Origin: Janthinobacterium fluminis
Lineage (GTDB): Bacteria; Pseudomonadota; Gammaproteobacteria; Burkholderiales; Burkholderiaceae_D
DNA: 64,000 bases
Direction of reading: 5' to 3'
Assembly: GCF_028595325.1 (NCBI RefSeq)
Contig: NZ_JAQQXR010000006.1
Location: 62,001-126,000, forward strand
The notes below the pieces were generated by a model. The model did no database searches. It saw nothing but the letters and a program-made list of their open reading frames with translations, and was not told where the DNA came from. The position numbers and the translations under genes are program-made. Shown one piece after another: positions 54,729-62,254 of this stretch (position 1 is its first letter; each line of letters starts with the position of its first letter).

Positions 54729-56093
54729 TCAATACACGTCGCGGCGGTAGCGCCCCGCAGCGGCCAGCGCATCCAGCGCGGGCCGGCCCAGCATCTGTTC
54801 CAGCGCCGCGTCGACGCCGCCGGCCATGCCCTTCAGGCTGCCGCAGACATACAGCGCCGCGCCCTGCTCCACCCACTGCCGCACCGCGTCGGCCCGCTCC
54901 AGCAAGCGGTCCTGCACGTACAGCCGCCGCGGCTGGTCGCGCGAAAACGCCATGTCCAGCCGCGCCAGCGCGCCGCTGGCGCGCCAGCCCTCGATTTCCT
55001 CGCCGTAGTGGTAATCGTGCGCCAGGTTGCGCTCGCCGAAAAACAGCCAGTTGCGCGTCTGCCCGGCCAGGATGCGGCTCTTCAGGTGCCCGCGCAGGCC
55101 GGCGATGCCGCTGCCGTTGCCGATCAAGATCAGCGGCCGCCCGGCATTGTCTTCCAGGCGGAAACGGCGGTGCGGCCGCAGGCGCATATGGACGGTGTCG
55201 CCTATGCCGGCCTGCAAACCCAGCCAGCCCGACGCCAGCCCCGAACTGCCGTCCGGATGCGTGTGCAGGCGCACCAGCAGGTGGACGCGGCCGTCGGCGG
55301 GAATCGAGGCGATCGAGTACTCGCGCGGCTGCTCCGGCCCGGCCGGCGCGGCCACCTGCACCAGATCGCCCGACTGCCAGTCCGGCAAGGCGCCGGACGC
55401 CGGCGCCAGTTCGATGTGGTAGACCGGCGCGCCGGCGCTGTCCGGATTGAGCAGGCGCCGCTGCGCCAGGCGCCAGGCGTCGAAGGCCGGCGCGCTCCAG
55501 TCCGGCGCGTCGCTGGTGCCGGCCAGGTGGCTCAGTTGCTGGAACCAGTGTTCCAGGGCCGGCGCCGCGCTGCGGTCCACCTCGACGCGGGGGAACAGGC
55601 GCGCCGCGCCCTGCCCGGCCAGCCACTGGTCGAGCGCGCGGCCGAAGCCGCAGAATTGGGTGTACGCGCTGTCGCCCAAGGCCAGCACGGCGTAGTGCAG
55701 CTGCGCCAGCGCCAGCGGCGCGCCCATCAGGCGGCCGGCGAAGGCGGCGGCGTTGTCGGGCGCGTCGCCCTCGCCATAGGTGCTGGCCAGGAAGAGCACC
55801 CGTTCGGCGCCCTGCAGGTCGGCGCCGTCCAGCTCGGACAGCGCGCTCAGGCGCACGGGGATGCCGGCCAGCCGCAGCGTCTGCGCCGTCTGTTCGGCCA
55901 GCGCCTCGGCGTTGCCGGTCTGGCTGGCGTAGGCGACGATCCAGGCCGGCGCCTGCGCCAAGGCCGCCTTCTGCAGGCGCGCCTCGCGCCGCTTGCGCCG
56001 CTGGCGCAGATACGGCGCCAGGCACACGGCCGCGTAACTGAGGGACAGACCGGCCAGCAGCGCCAGCCGGGTGGTATCGGTGGTAAAAATCAT
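54729..56093 (-). CDS. Membrane-anchored flavodoxin/ferredoxin-NADP reductase-type flavoprotein
   Basis: The 454-residue protein has an N-terminal membrane helix (about 8-28), an FMN-binding flavodoxin domain (about 50-190; VAYASQTGNAEALAEQ, STYGEGDAPDNA) and an FAD/NADPH reductase domain (about 205-450; REYSIASIPADG, LILIGNGSGIAGLRGHL, LYVCGSLKGMA), as in the alpha subunit of sulfite reductase. It likely carries electrons from NADPH to a membrane or periplasmic acceptor. The ATG overlaps the apbE stop (ATGA). It is the last gene of the Fur-controlled operon, and the DUF2325 gene converges on it. Confidence 0.9.
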   Translation of the reverse strand: MIFTTDTTRLALLAGLSLSYAAVCLAPYLRQRRKRREARLQKAALAQAPAWIVAYASQTGNAEALAEQTAQTLRLAGIPVRLSALSELDGADLQGAERVLFLASTYGEGDAPDNAAAFAGRLMGAPLALAQLHYAVLALGDSAYTQFCGFGRALDQWLAGQGAARLFPRVEVDRSAAPALEHWFQQLSHLAGTSDAPDWSAPAFDAWRLAQRRLLNPDSAGAPVYHIELAPASGALPDWQSGDLVQVAAPAGPEQPREYSIASIPADGRVHLLVRLHTHPDGSSGLASGWLGLQAGIGDTVHMRLRPHRRFRLEDNAGRPLILIGNGSGIAGLRGHLKSRILAGQTRNWLFFGERNLAHDYHYGEEIEGWRASGALARLDMAFSRDQPRRLYVQDRLLERADAVRQWVEQGAALYVCGSLKGMAGGVDAALEQMLGRPALDALAAAGRYRRDVY

Positions 56094-57103
56094 TCGTCCA
56101 GCATGTCTTGTAATGGGCGGCTCAGGTGCTCGCGCAGGCCGCCGCCGCTGCGCACCAGGAAGCGCGCGGCCAGGCCGAGCCGTTCGGCCAGCGCCATGCC
56201 GGCCTCGGGGCCGAGCACGGTGAGGGCCGTCGACCAGGCGTCGGCCGCCATGCATTCGGCGTGCACCACGGTCACCGAGGCCAGCGCGTTGCTGATCGGC
56301 ATGCCGCTGCGCGGGTCGATGGTGTGGGAAAAACGTGCGCCGTCGCGCTCGAAGAAGCGCCGGTAGTCGCCCGACGTGGCGACGGCCAGGCCATGCAGCG
56401 CCAGCACCATCTCGCCGACCTGCCCGGCCGCGTCGGCGTCGACGACCTGTTCCAGCGCCACCCACCAGGGCTGGCCGTCCGGCTTGGTGCCGGCGCCGCG
56501 CAACTCGCCGCCGACCTCGACCAGATAATGGCGCCAGCCCTGCGCCTCCAGATAGCGCGCCAGGCAGTCGACGGCGTAGCCCTTGGCCACGGCCGACAGG
56601 TCGAGCAGCGCGCCGCCCGGCTGGTAGGCGCGGCGCGCCAGCGGATCGAGCGCGACGTCCTGGCCGCGGCGCCGCGCCAGCAGCGCCGCCACGGCGTCGG
56701 GCGACGGCGCCGCGTAGCCGGGCTGGTCGTGGCGCCGCGTCGGGCCGAAGCCCCAGGCGTTGACGAGCGCGCCGGCGCAGGGGTCGTAGGCGCCGCCGCT
56801 GTCGCGCGCCACCTGCGCGGCAAACGCCAGCACCTCGAAAAACGCCGCCGGCAGGCTGTGCCAGGTGCCGGCCGCGGCGTGGTTGAAGCGGCCCAGGCTG
56901 GAGTCGTCGAACCAGTGGCTCATCTGCGCCACGACGACGTCTAGCTGTTGCTGCAAGCCTTCCTGCAAAGGGGCGCAGTCGCCAACGGCCAGCACGCGCA
57001 CCGACCAGGTCGTGCCCATGCTGTCGCCGCGAAAATCCCGGATCGTGCCGCCGACGGGCGCCGGGTGCTCAGAAAAATGGTGAGGCAGGAGTACCCGGCG
57101 CAT
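56090..57103 (-). CDS. apbE: FAD:protein FMN transferase ApbE
   Basis: The 337-residue protein contains FRGDSMGTTWSVRVL, the GGALLDLSAVAKGYAVD segment and HTIDPRSGMPISNALASVTV, all ApbE signatures including the metal-binding Asp region ADAWSTAL. ApbE attaches FMN covalently to Thr or Ser in D-x-x-S/T-G-A-T/S motifs of exported or membrane proteins. A matching motif (DGVSGAT) occurs in the DUF2271 protein two genes upstream. No lipoprotein signal is evident, so this may be a cytoplasmic-start or non-canonical export form. Confidence 0.93.
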   Translation of the reverse strand: MRRVLLPHHFSEHPAPVGGTIRDFRGDSMGTTWSVRVLAVGDCAPLQEGLQQQLDVVVAQMSHWFDDSSLGRFNHAAAGTWHSLPAAFFEVLAFAAQVARDSGGAYDPCAGALVNAWGFGPTRRHDQPGYAAPSPDAVAALLARRRGQDVALDPLARRAYQPGGALLDLSAVAKGYAVDCLARYLEAQGWRHYLVEVGGELRGAGTKPDGQPWWVALEQVVDADAAGQVGEMVLALHGLAVATSGDYRRFFERDGARFSHTIDPRSGMPISNALASVTVVHAECMAADAWSTALTVLGPEAGMALAERLGLAARFLVRSGGGLREHLSRPLQDMLDE

Positions 57104-57124
57104 CGTCAGTCTTTGTCGTCAAGG

Positions 57125-57949
57125 TTACTGGGGCAGCACTTCCACCGTCGCCGAGTAGGCGAGGCGGCGGGCCGGCTGTTCCGGCGCCTGGCCGGCCGCC
57201 GCCGCTGCCGGCGCGGGCCAGCTGGTGCTGAGGAAATACATGCCCGGCGCCGGCAGCGCGAAGCTGATCTCGCCCTTGGCGTCGGTGCTCTGGCGGATCT
57301 CGCCCAGCACGCCGCGGTAGCGCACGCCGCCCGGCACCAGGCTGAACGCCAGGTTGGCCGCAGGCTTGCCGTCGATCAAGAAGCGCCACGTGGCCTTGTC
57401 GCCGGTGCGCATATCGTTCGGATGGCTCACCGGCACGAATTCCAGGCCCACGCCGGTCGGCTTGAAGACGGCCTCGCTGGTCGAGGCGGCGCTGAAGAAG
57501 GTTTCCATGCGGCTAAGCGTGCGCGTCGTCGTCACTTCCTTGGCGTCGGCCGGAATGGCCTTGGCGAACGCCTCCTCGGTGCCGCGCCAGCGCTTGATCT
57601 CGCCGTCGACCTTGTAGCTGGCCAGCACGCTCTTCGCCACGATGGCCGCCTTGTAGGTGCCCGGCTTGGCCAGCTTGACGTCGAAGACGCTGCGCAAACG
57701 GCCCGTGATGACGTTTTCCGGCTGCACGCGGGCGCCGTCCGGGCCGGTGATTTCCAGCGCGTCCAGTTTCAAGGGCTGGTGGTCGATGTCGAACAAGCCT
57801 TCCGAGACGGCCGCATCGACGGTCACCCACGGGTCTTTGGCCTCGACCATCGTGCTCGACGGCACCATCCAGGGGCGGTGCGCGTGCGCGTTCAATGCCA
57901 GACCGGCCAGCGCCAGCGCCATCAGTGGTTTATTCAGTTTCATGAACAT
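57125..57949 (-). CDS. DUF4198 periplasmic protein
   Basis: The 274-residue protein has a Sec signal peptide (MALALAGLALNAHA) directly followed by HRPWMVPSSTMV, the usual N-terminal motif of mature DUF4198 proteins, whose first residue His could bind a metal after cleavage. Two beta-rich domains follow, the second with GEISFALPAPGMYFLSTSW. Members are linked to metal transport and to flavin-based electron transfer. It lies 12 bp after the DUF2271 gene and 21 bp before apbE in the same operon. Role unproven. Confidence 0.87.
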   Translation of the reverse strand: MFMKLNKPLMALALAGLALNAHAHRPWMVPSSTMVEAKDPWVTVDAAVSEGLFDIDHQPLKLDALEITGPDGARVQPENVITGRLRSVFDVKLAKPGTYKAAIVAKSVLASYKVDGEIKRWRGTEEAFAKAIPADAKEVTTTRTLSRMETFFSAASTSEAVFKPTGVGLEFVPVSHPNDMRTGDKATWRFLIDGKPAANLAFSLVPGGVRYRGVLGEIRQSTDAKGEISFALPAPGMYFLSTSWPAPAAAAAGQAPEQPARRLAYSATVEVLPQ

Positions 57950-57961
57950 GCTTTTCCCGCC

Positions 57962-58477
57962 TTAAGGTTTGAGTTGGACGGCGACAGCGCCGAGTTCTTC
58001 CTTGCCCTTGCCGGCCACGGCCAGCGCCGCTTTCGGCGGCCACTGGAAGGGCACGCGCACCAGCTCGCGTCCGCCCGCCTCGCGGGTCGCCTCGATGACG
58101 ACGTGGTACTCGCCGGCCGGCAGCTTGTCCAGCGCCGCCTTGGCGCCCGGGAAGGTCAGCGTGTGCTCGCCCGGCGCGCGCGTGGCGCCGCTGACGCCGT
58201 CCATCGGCATGGCCAGATCACGCCCCGTCTTGCGCCACCACTGGCGCATATCCTTCAACCACTTGTTGCCGGCGTTATCCTTTTTCTTCACGTCGTACAG
58301 CACGGACAGGTTCGTCAACACCTTCTGCTCCGGGCTCTCCAGCCACACGGCCACGTAGGGGCGGTGATACTCAGCCACGTTCAATTGCGGGATTTCAAGC
58401 TTGAGGGCCAGATCGGCGCCCATCGCGGAAACGCTGATCAGCGGAAGGCTGAGCGCGATGGAATAGCGTAATTTCAT
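57962..58477 (-). CDS. DUF2271 protein with ApbE flavinylation motif
   Basis: The 171-residue protein has a signal peptide (residues 1-20, cut near SAMGA) and a DUF2271 domain. The segment PMDGVSGATRAPG contains Asp93-Gly-Val-Ser-Gly-Ala-Thr99, which matches the motif that ApbE modifies with FMN on the last Thr. The N-terminal part YHRPYVAVWLES and the PAGEYHVVIEATRE strand are family features. It is therefore a probable periplasmic one-flavin electron carrier. It sits between the PepSY-type membrane protein (21 bp) and the DUF4198 gene. Confidence 0.9.
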   Translation of the reverse strand: MKLRYSIALSLPLISVSAMGADLALKLEIPQLNVAEYHRPYVAVWLESPEQKVLTNLSVLYDVKKKDNAGNKWLKDMRQWWRKTGRDLAMPMDGVSGATRAPGEHTLTFPGAKAALDKLPAGEYHVVIEATREAGGRELVRVPFQWPPKAALAVAGKGKEELGAVAVQLKP

Positions 58478-58498
58478 GGTGTACCTGTCAAAAGAAAA

Positions 58499-59146
58499 TT
58501 AATGGATGAATAAAAGCGCGAGCGCGCAGGGGACCAAAATGCCCAGGCCCACCATCGGCCAGGTGAACGGCCGGTTGGCCGCGTGGAACTTCAAGATCAG
58601 CAAGCCCGTCAGGCAGAACACCAGGCAGGTGGCGGCAAAGATATCGATGAACCAGTTCCACGCCGTGCCCGTGTTGCGGCCCTTGTGGACGTCGTTGAGC
58701 CAGGAAATCCAGCCGCGGTCGGTGCGCTCGTATTCGGCGGCGCCGTCCTCCAGGCCGATGCGCACCCAGGCGTCGCCGCCCGCCTTCGGCAGCGGCAGAT
58801 AGACTTCGTCGAGCGACCATTCGGCGGGGCGGCCGCCGGCGTCGAGCGACCAGGTGTCGTGCAACCAGCGCTCGGCGGCGGCCGGCAGCGCCTCCTTGGC
58901 GCCGTCGTGGCCGGCGGCGAACTGGCGCAACTGCGCCTGCAGCGGCGCCGGCACCTCGGCCTTGTGGCGCGTGACGGCGGGCTTGGCCTCGATCTGGGCC
59001 GCGTGGTTCAGGGTGATGCCGGTGACGCTGAACAGCAGCATGCCGAGCAGGCAGAGCGCCGAGCTGATCCAGTGCCACTGGTGCAGATTCTTGAGCCAGA
59101 CGGCGCGGCCGGCATTACGGTTCGGGCTGCTTGCCGGCGCACTCAT
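58499..59146 (-). CDS. PepSY-associated membrane protein (putative membrane electron carrier)
   Basis: The 215-residue protein has a first membrane helix with paired His (LKNLHQWHWISSALCLLGML), a periplasmic PepSY-like domain (about 60-150) and two further helices (about 158-180 and 190-213), with VHKGRNTGTAWNWFID before them. The His residues around the helices could bind heme, as in PepSY-TM ferric reductases. The start at 59146 follows GGGGCGG; the frame continues upstream through 43 less likely residues. It is the first gene of the Fur-controlled operon. Confidence 0.82.
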   Translation of the reverse strand: MSAPASSPNRNAGRAVWLKNLHQWHWISSALCLLGMLLFSVTGITLNHAAQIEAKPAVTRHKAEVPAPLQAQLRQFAAGHDGAKEALPAAAERWLHDTWSLDAGGRPAEWSLDEVYLPLPKAGGDAWVRIGLEDGAAEYERTDRGWISWLNDVHKGRNTGTAWNWFIDIFAATCLVFCLTGLLILKFHAANRPFTWPMVGLGILVPCALALLFIH

Positions 59147-59223
59147 CGACCGCCCCGTGCGGCGCGCGACGGCGCGGCGCGGCGTGGGCGCCGCGCCGGG
59201 ATGGATAAGGCAAATCGATTCAT
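59143..59223 (-). CDS. Possible 26-residue leader peptide overlapping the PepSY-type gene
   Basis: A short frame starts at an ATG (59221-59223) with AAGGA 6 bases upstream, a stronger site than that of the next gene, and reads MNRFALSIPARRPRRAAPSR and six more residues. Its stop TGA overlaps the start of the PepSY-type gene as ATGA. This arrangement suits translational coupling, and the Arg-rich peptide need not be functional. It may equally be chance in GC-rich DNA. Confidence 0.35.
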   Translation of the reverse strand: MNRFALSIPARRPRRAAPSRAARGGR

Positions 59224-59559
59224 AGCATCCTTCAGTGAAATTGCTCAGCCAGCGCATGCCGGATCGCGATGCCAAACGTAAGCGCGAACATGCGTGTGGC
59301 TGGCTGAACGACGCGAAAAAACAAGCGCTACGGCTGGCGATAAGGTCAAATGATAATGATTATCATTTATAATGTCAACCGCCGCGCCCCCTATGATACA
59401 AGCCGATACAAATCCGCTCCTGTTTACGGCCCCCCCCGTTTACGGTCGCGTCCACGCGAATGTCCTCGCTGTGTACGTTGTCGAACAGAGTCGCGCGCGG
59501 CGCCGGTCTAAGCTACTCCCCGGGGCACACCGAGATTGTTGGACGCACGGGGAGATGCT
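59224..59559. other. Divergent intergenic region
   Basis: This 336-bp region separates the minus-strand flavinylation operon and the plus-strand FMN-binding gene. It contains the Fur promoter at 59348-59378 and an untranslated leader on the minus side. On the plus side nothing was recognised before the GGGGAG ribosome site at about 59548. Confidence 0.6.
59348..59378 (-). promoter_or_regulatory. Fur-controlled promoter of the flavinylation operon
   Basis: A perfect 21-base dyad AAATGATAATGATTATCATT plus T (59348-59368) matches the Fur consensus. On the minus strand it lies over a good promoter: TTGACA (59373-59378), a 17-bp spacer and TATCAT (59350-59355). The first gene is about 200 bases downstream (125 to the possible leader peptide). 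Iron-dependent repression is strongly indicated. Confidence 0.88.
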
Positions 59560-60063
59560 ATGGGGCCATTCGCACAAGACCAGCTCGACGCCATCAAGGC
59601 CAGGATCGCGCAGGTGGAATTCGGGATGCTAACAACCAGTAACGACGCCGGAACGCTGACGAGCCGGCCCATGACACGCCAGCAGATCGACGCGCACGGG
59701 GACATCTGGTTTTTCACCTCGGACAAGGCGCCGTTCACGCACGATCTGCCGGCGCATCCGCAGGTGAACGTCAGCTTCACCGATGTCAGGGACAGCCTGT
59801 ACGTGTCGATCGCCGGCAGCGCGCAACTGCTGAAGGACCGCGGCAAGGCGGAAGAACTGTGGAACCCGCTCGTCAAGGCGTGGTTTCCCGGCGGCCTGGA
59901 CGATCCGCATCTGGCGCTGATCAAGGTGGCGATCGAGTCGGCGGAATACTGGGACGCCCATGCCAGCAAGATGGCGCACCTGTTCGCGCTGGCCAAGGCG
60001 GCCGTGACGGGCGAGCGGCCCGTGGCGGTGGGCGAACACGCGAAGCTGAACGGGGCGCCATAG
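59560..60063 (+). CDS. Pyridoxamine 5-phosphate oxidase-like FMN-binding split-barrel protein
   Basis: The 167-residue protein matches the general-stress-protein 26 type of the flavin-reductase-like split barrel: FGMLTTSNDAGTLTSRPMT, DIWFFTSDKAP and HPQVNVSFTDV. Such proteins bind FMN, heme or F420 and are often stress-induced; the substrate is unknown. I chose the ATG at 59560, where GGGGAG lies 6 bases upstream. It converges on the small disordered-protein genes. Confidence 0.88.
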   Translation: MGPFAQDQLDAIKARIAQVEFGMLTTSNDAGTLTSRPMTRQQIDAHGDIWFFTSDKAPFTHDLPAHPQVNVSFTDVRDSLYVSIAGSAQLLKDRGKAEELWNPLVKAWFPGGLDDPHLALIKVAIESAEYWDAHASKMAHLFALAKAAVTGERPVAVGEHAKLNGAP

Positions 60064-60087
60064 AACGGAAGCCGGCAAGCGGCGCAC

Positions 60088-60125
60088 AAAAAAACGGGGC
60101 CAGGTCCTTGCGGACGCTGGCCCCG
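60088..60125 (-). terminator. Terminator for the minus-strand small gene at 60147
   Basis: CGGGGCCAG (60095-60103) pairs with CTGGCCCCG (60117-60125) around a second small stem GTCC/GGAC. On the minus strand it is followed by seven T. It lies between two convergent genes and may act on both. Confidence 0.8.
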
Positions 60126-60146
60126 GCCTAGCGGCGGCGCGTCGTT

Positions 60147-60407
60147 TCAGCCGCTGCTCTTGTCCTCGCCGCCCTGCTGGTTTTGCCCTTCCGAACTCTG
60201 GCGGTTGCGGGCGCGGTCGGCGCGGCGCACTTCACCGAGGATGAATTGCTCGTCGCCAATATCGAGGCCCTCGTCAAAATCAACCAGCACAAAATTCTGC
60301 TCGCTGCTCTGCTGCGCCCCCGACGACGAACCCTGTTGGTTGTCCTGGCTGCCGCCTTGCGTATCTGGACGGTTGCCCTGGCTGTTACCCTTGTTAGACG
60401 AGTTCAT
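60147..60407 (-). CDS. Small disordered Gln/Ser/Gly-rich protein
   Basis: The 86-residue protein begins MNSSNKGNSQGNRPDTQGGS and is low-complexity, except for a central acidic stretch (NFVLVDFDEGLDIGDEQFIL, about residues 37-57) that could be a short binding motif. I do not recognise a family. AAGGAG lies 7 bases before the ATG. It is 250 bp downstream of the KGG-type gene on the same strand, and the two resemble each other in composition, so both may be stress proteins. Confidence 0.7.
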   Translation of the reverse strand: MNSSNKGNSQGNRPDTQGGSQDNQQGSSSGAQQSSEQNFVLVDFDEGLDIGDEQFILGEVRRADRARNRQSSEGQNQQGGEDKSSG

Positions 60408-60658
60408 GACACTCTCCTTGATGGTCTTGATAGGCTCGGTAGAAGCGAACGCGATGGCAGACCAGTGGTCGCCTGAAATCATAGTAGTCCACGCACGCGC
60501 TTCCTGTATAGGACTAAAGCAGCGGGCGCCGCAGGATTTTTCCTACGGACAAGCAAACGGGAAACTTATGTTCCCCGTTTACATCTTCCGCCCCCGCAAG
60601 CCCTACATGCGGGGGCCAAGGCCAGTGGCCAAGGCGGGCCGGCCCCGTCCAACCGGGC

Positions 60659-61063
60659 CTAGCCGCGAGAACCGGAACCGCCCGAGCCGCCCGATGAACC
60701 GCCCGACGGGCCGCTCCTCTGGTTTGGACGGCTGGCGCCGCCCTTGGCCTGGTCCTGCTCCCCGTCGCGATCCGCGCGCGTCGTGTCGCGCGCCGCGCCA
60801 CCGCTGGCCGCACTTTGGCGGTTACCATCGTTCTTGTGGCTCTGGCTACCGGCACGGCGCGCTTCTTCCGAAGTGAACTCGTGGGCGGTGCCCTTCTCGT
60901 GCGCGGCGCGTCCGCCTTCGCTGGCGATTTCCCGTTGCAGTTCCGGGTCCATCGACGCGAAGCCGCGCTTGCTGGTATCGCTTTGCCTGTTCTCGCTACC
61001 CTTGCTACTTTGCTTACCGCCTTGATTGCTGCCTTGTTTATTATCGTTGCTGGATGTGGCCAT
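60659..61063 (-). CDS. KGG-motif stress-induced protein
   Basis: The 134-residue hydrophilic protein contains RGFASMDPELQREIASEGGR, a KGG-type motif as in YciG and con-10-like general stress proteins, followed by a related unit (AAHEKGTAHEFTSEEARRAG). The rest is a Gly/Ser/Asn-rich disordered tail. Such proteins accumulate in starvation or desiccation. GGAG lies 6 bases before the ATG. The following 250 bp to the next gene holds nothing obvious. Confidence 0.85.
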   Translation of the reverse strand: MATSSNDNKQGSNQGGKQSSKGSENRQSDTSKRGFASMDPELQREIASEGGRAAHEKGTAHEFTSEEARRAGSQSHKNDGNRQSAASGGAARDTTRADRDGEQDQAKGGASRPNQRSGPSGGSSGGSGGSGSRG

Positions 61064-61262
61064 GATTATCTCCATTTGTCACGGTTTGCGATTGCCCAAT
61101 CACCCGCCTCGATTGCACCTGGCGCCAATACGGGCCGGTAAGGGAAAGTCCATGGTAGTACCCACGACTGCGCTACAAAATAGGAGAAAATCACGCGCAC
61201 CTGTAGGATGATTCTTTCAACGGCCGGCAAAGTCTGCCCTCGCAAGGCACGCGCCCAAGCCG

Positions 61263-61640
61263 TCAAACCAGCGCCGCCTTCAGCTCCGCCAGATCATAGG
61301 GCTTGCGCAATATGCGCGCGGGAAAATCCAGGGCCCCCAGCGCCTCCCTGCCGTAGCCGGTGGAGAAAATGATGCGCGTGTCCGGCTTCCCCTCCAGCAC
61401 CAGCCGGGCCAGCGCGATGCCCGACATGCCGGGCAGGCTGACGTCGGAGAACAGCACGTCGAACTGCTGCCCGCGCATCAGCGCCAGCGCCTGCTCGCCG
61501 TCGGCGACGCCCTGCACGCGGTGGCCGAGCATGCCGACCAGCTCGCACACCATTTGCTGCGAGTCGAGGTTGTCCTCCACCACGAGGATGCGCAGCGACG
61601 CTGGCGCCGCCGGCGTGTTGTTGCTCGGTTCCAGACCCAT
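61263..61640 (-). CDS. Single-domain response regulator
   Basis: The 125-residue protein is one receiver domain: LRILVVEDNLDSQQMVCELV, the phospho-acceptor Asp in VLFSDVSLPGMSG and the Lys in RILRKPYDLAEL are all present. With no output domain it probably relays phosphate or acts by protein contact, perhaps with the hybrid kinase encoded 600 bp away on the same strand. AAGGGG lies immediately before the ATG, an unusually short spacing, so the start is not certain. Confidence 0.85.
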   Translation of the reverse strand: MGLEPSNNTPAAPASLRILVVEDNLDSQQMVCELVGMLGHRVQGVADGEQALALMRGQQFDVLFSDVSLPGMSGIALARLVLEGKPDTRIIFSTGYGREALGALDFPARILRKPYDLAELKAALV

Positions 61641-61724
61641 CCCCTTCCGGCGCAGCTTGCGCACTACCTGTCCGGCAAATGCTACCAGCTTTCGCGGCCC
61701 TCGGCACACACCAGGCCGCCGCGC

Positions 61725-62228
61725 TCAGGCGCCGGGGAGCAGCGCCTTTTCCATGTAGACGCAGTCCAGCGCAATACCGCTGGGGTGGGCGTATTGCGCC
61801 TCGCGCAGCGGCACGAAGCCCGCCGCCCGATAAAACCCCACCGCGTTCAGCGACGCATACAGGTGCAGCCTGGCGCGGCGGTCGGCGCGCGCCATCCGCT
61901 CCAGCGCCCCCAGCAAGATCTTGCCGACGCCGCGCCCGCCGCTGTCCGGAGCGACGAACACGGCGCCGACTTCGCCGTTGCCGCGGTCGAGGATGGCATA
62001 TCCCTGCAGCTCGCCGGCCGACTCGGCCATGACGGCGCCGCCGCCGGCCACCAGCGCCGCGTAGACCGGCGGCAGCGGCGCCGCCGACCACACGGCGATG
62101 ATCCCGGGCGCATAGTACGAGGCGCAACTGCGCCTGACGGCGTCGGTGCGCAGCGCCCACAACGCCGGGATGTCGGCCGCGGCCGCCGCCTTCAGCGTGA
62201 TCGTCGGCCCCTCCGTCCATCCAGTCAT
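61725..62228 (-). CDS. GNAT family N-acetyltransferase
   Basis: The 167-residue protein has the GNAT acetyl-CoA loop VFVAPDSGGRGVGKILLGAL and the C-terminal YASLNAVGFYRAAGFV strand. The acceptor is unknown. GGGGAG lies 5 bases before the ATG at 62228. An earlier in-frame ATG at 62258 overlaps the stop of the upstream kinase gene (ATGA) and is an alternative start. Either way it is likely co-transcribed with the kinase. Confidence 0.87.
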   Translation of the reverse strand: MTGWTEGPTITLKAAAAADIPALWALRTDAVRRSCASYYAPGIIAVWSAAPLPPVYAALVAGGGAVMAESAGELQGYAILDRGNGEVGAVFVAPDSGGRGVGKILLGALERMARADRRARLHLYASLNAVGFYRAAGFVPLREAQYAHPSGIALDCVYMEKALLPGA

Positions 62229-62254
62229 GTACTCCCCTTTTCGCAGTATTTCCG

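Noticed and set aside
60088-60125. Inverted repeat as a further copy of the TGGGGTCAGGTC family
   Set aside because: Its arms (CGGGGCCAG) differ in sequence, and the T-run on the minus strand explains it as a terminator.
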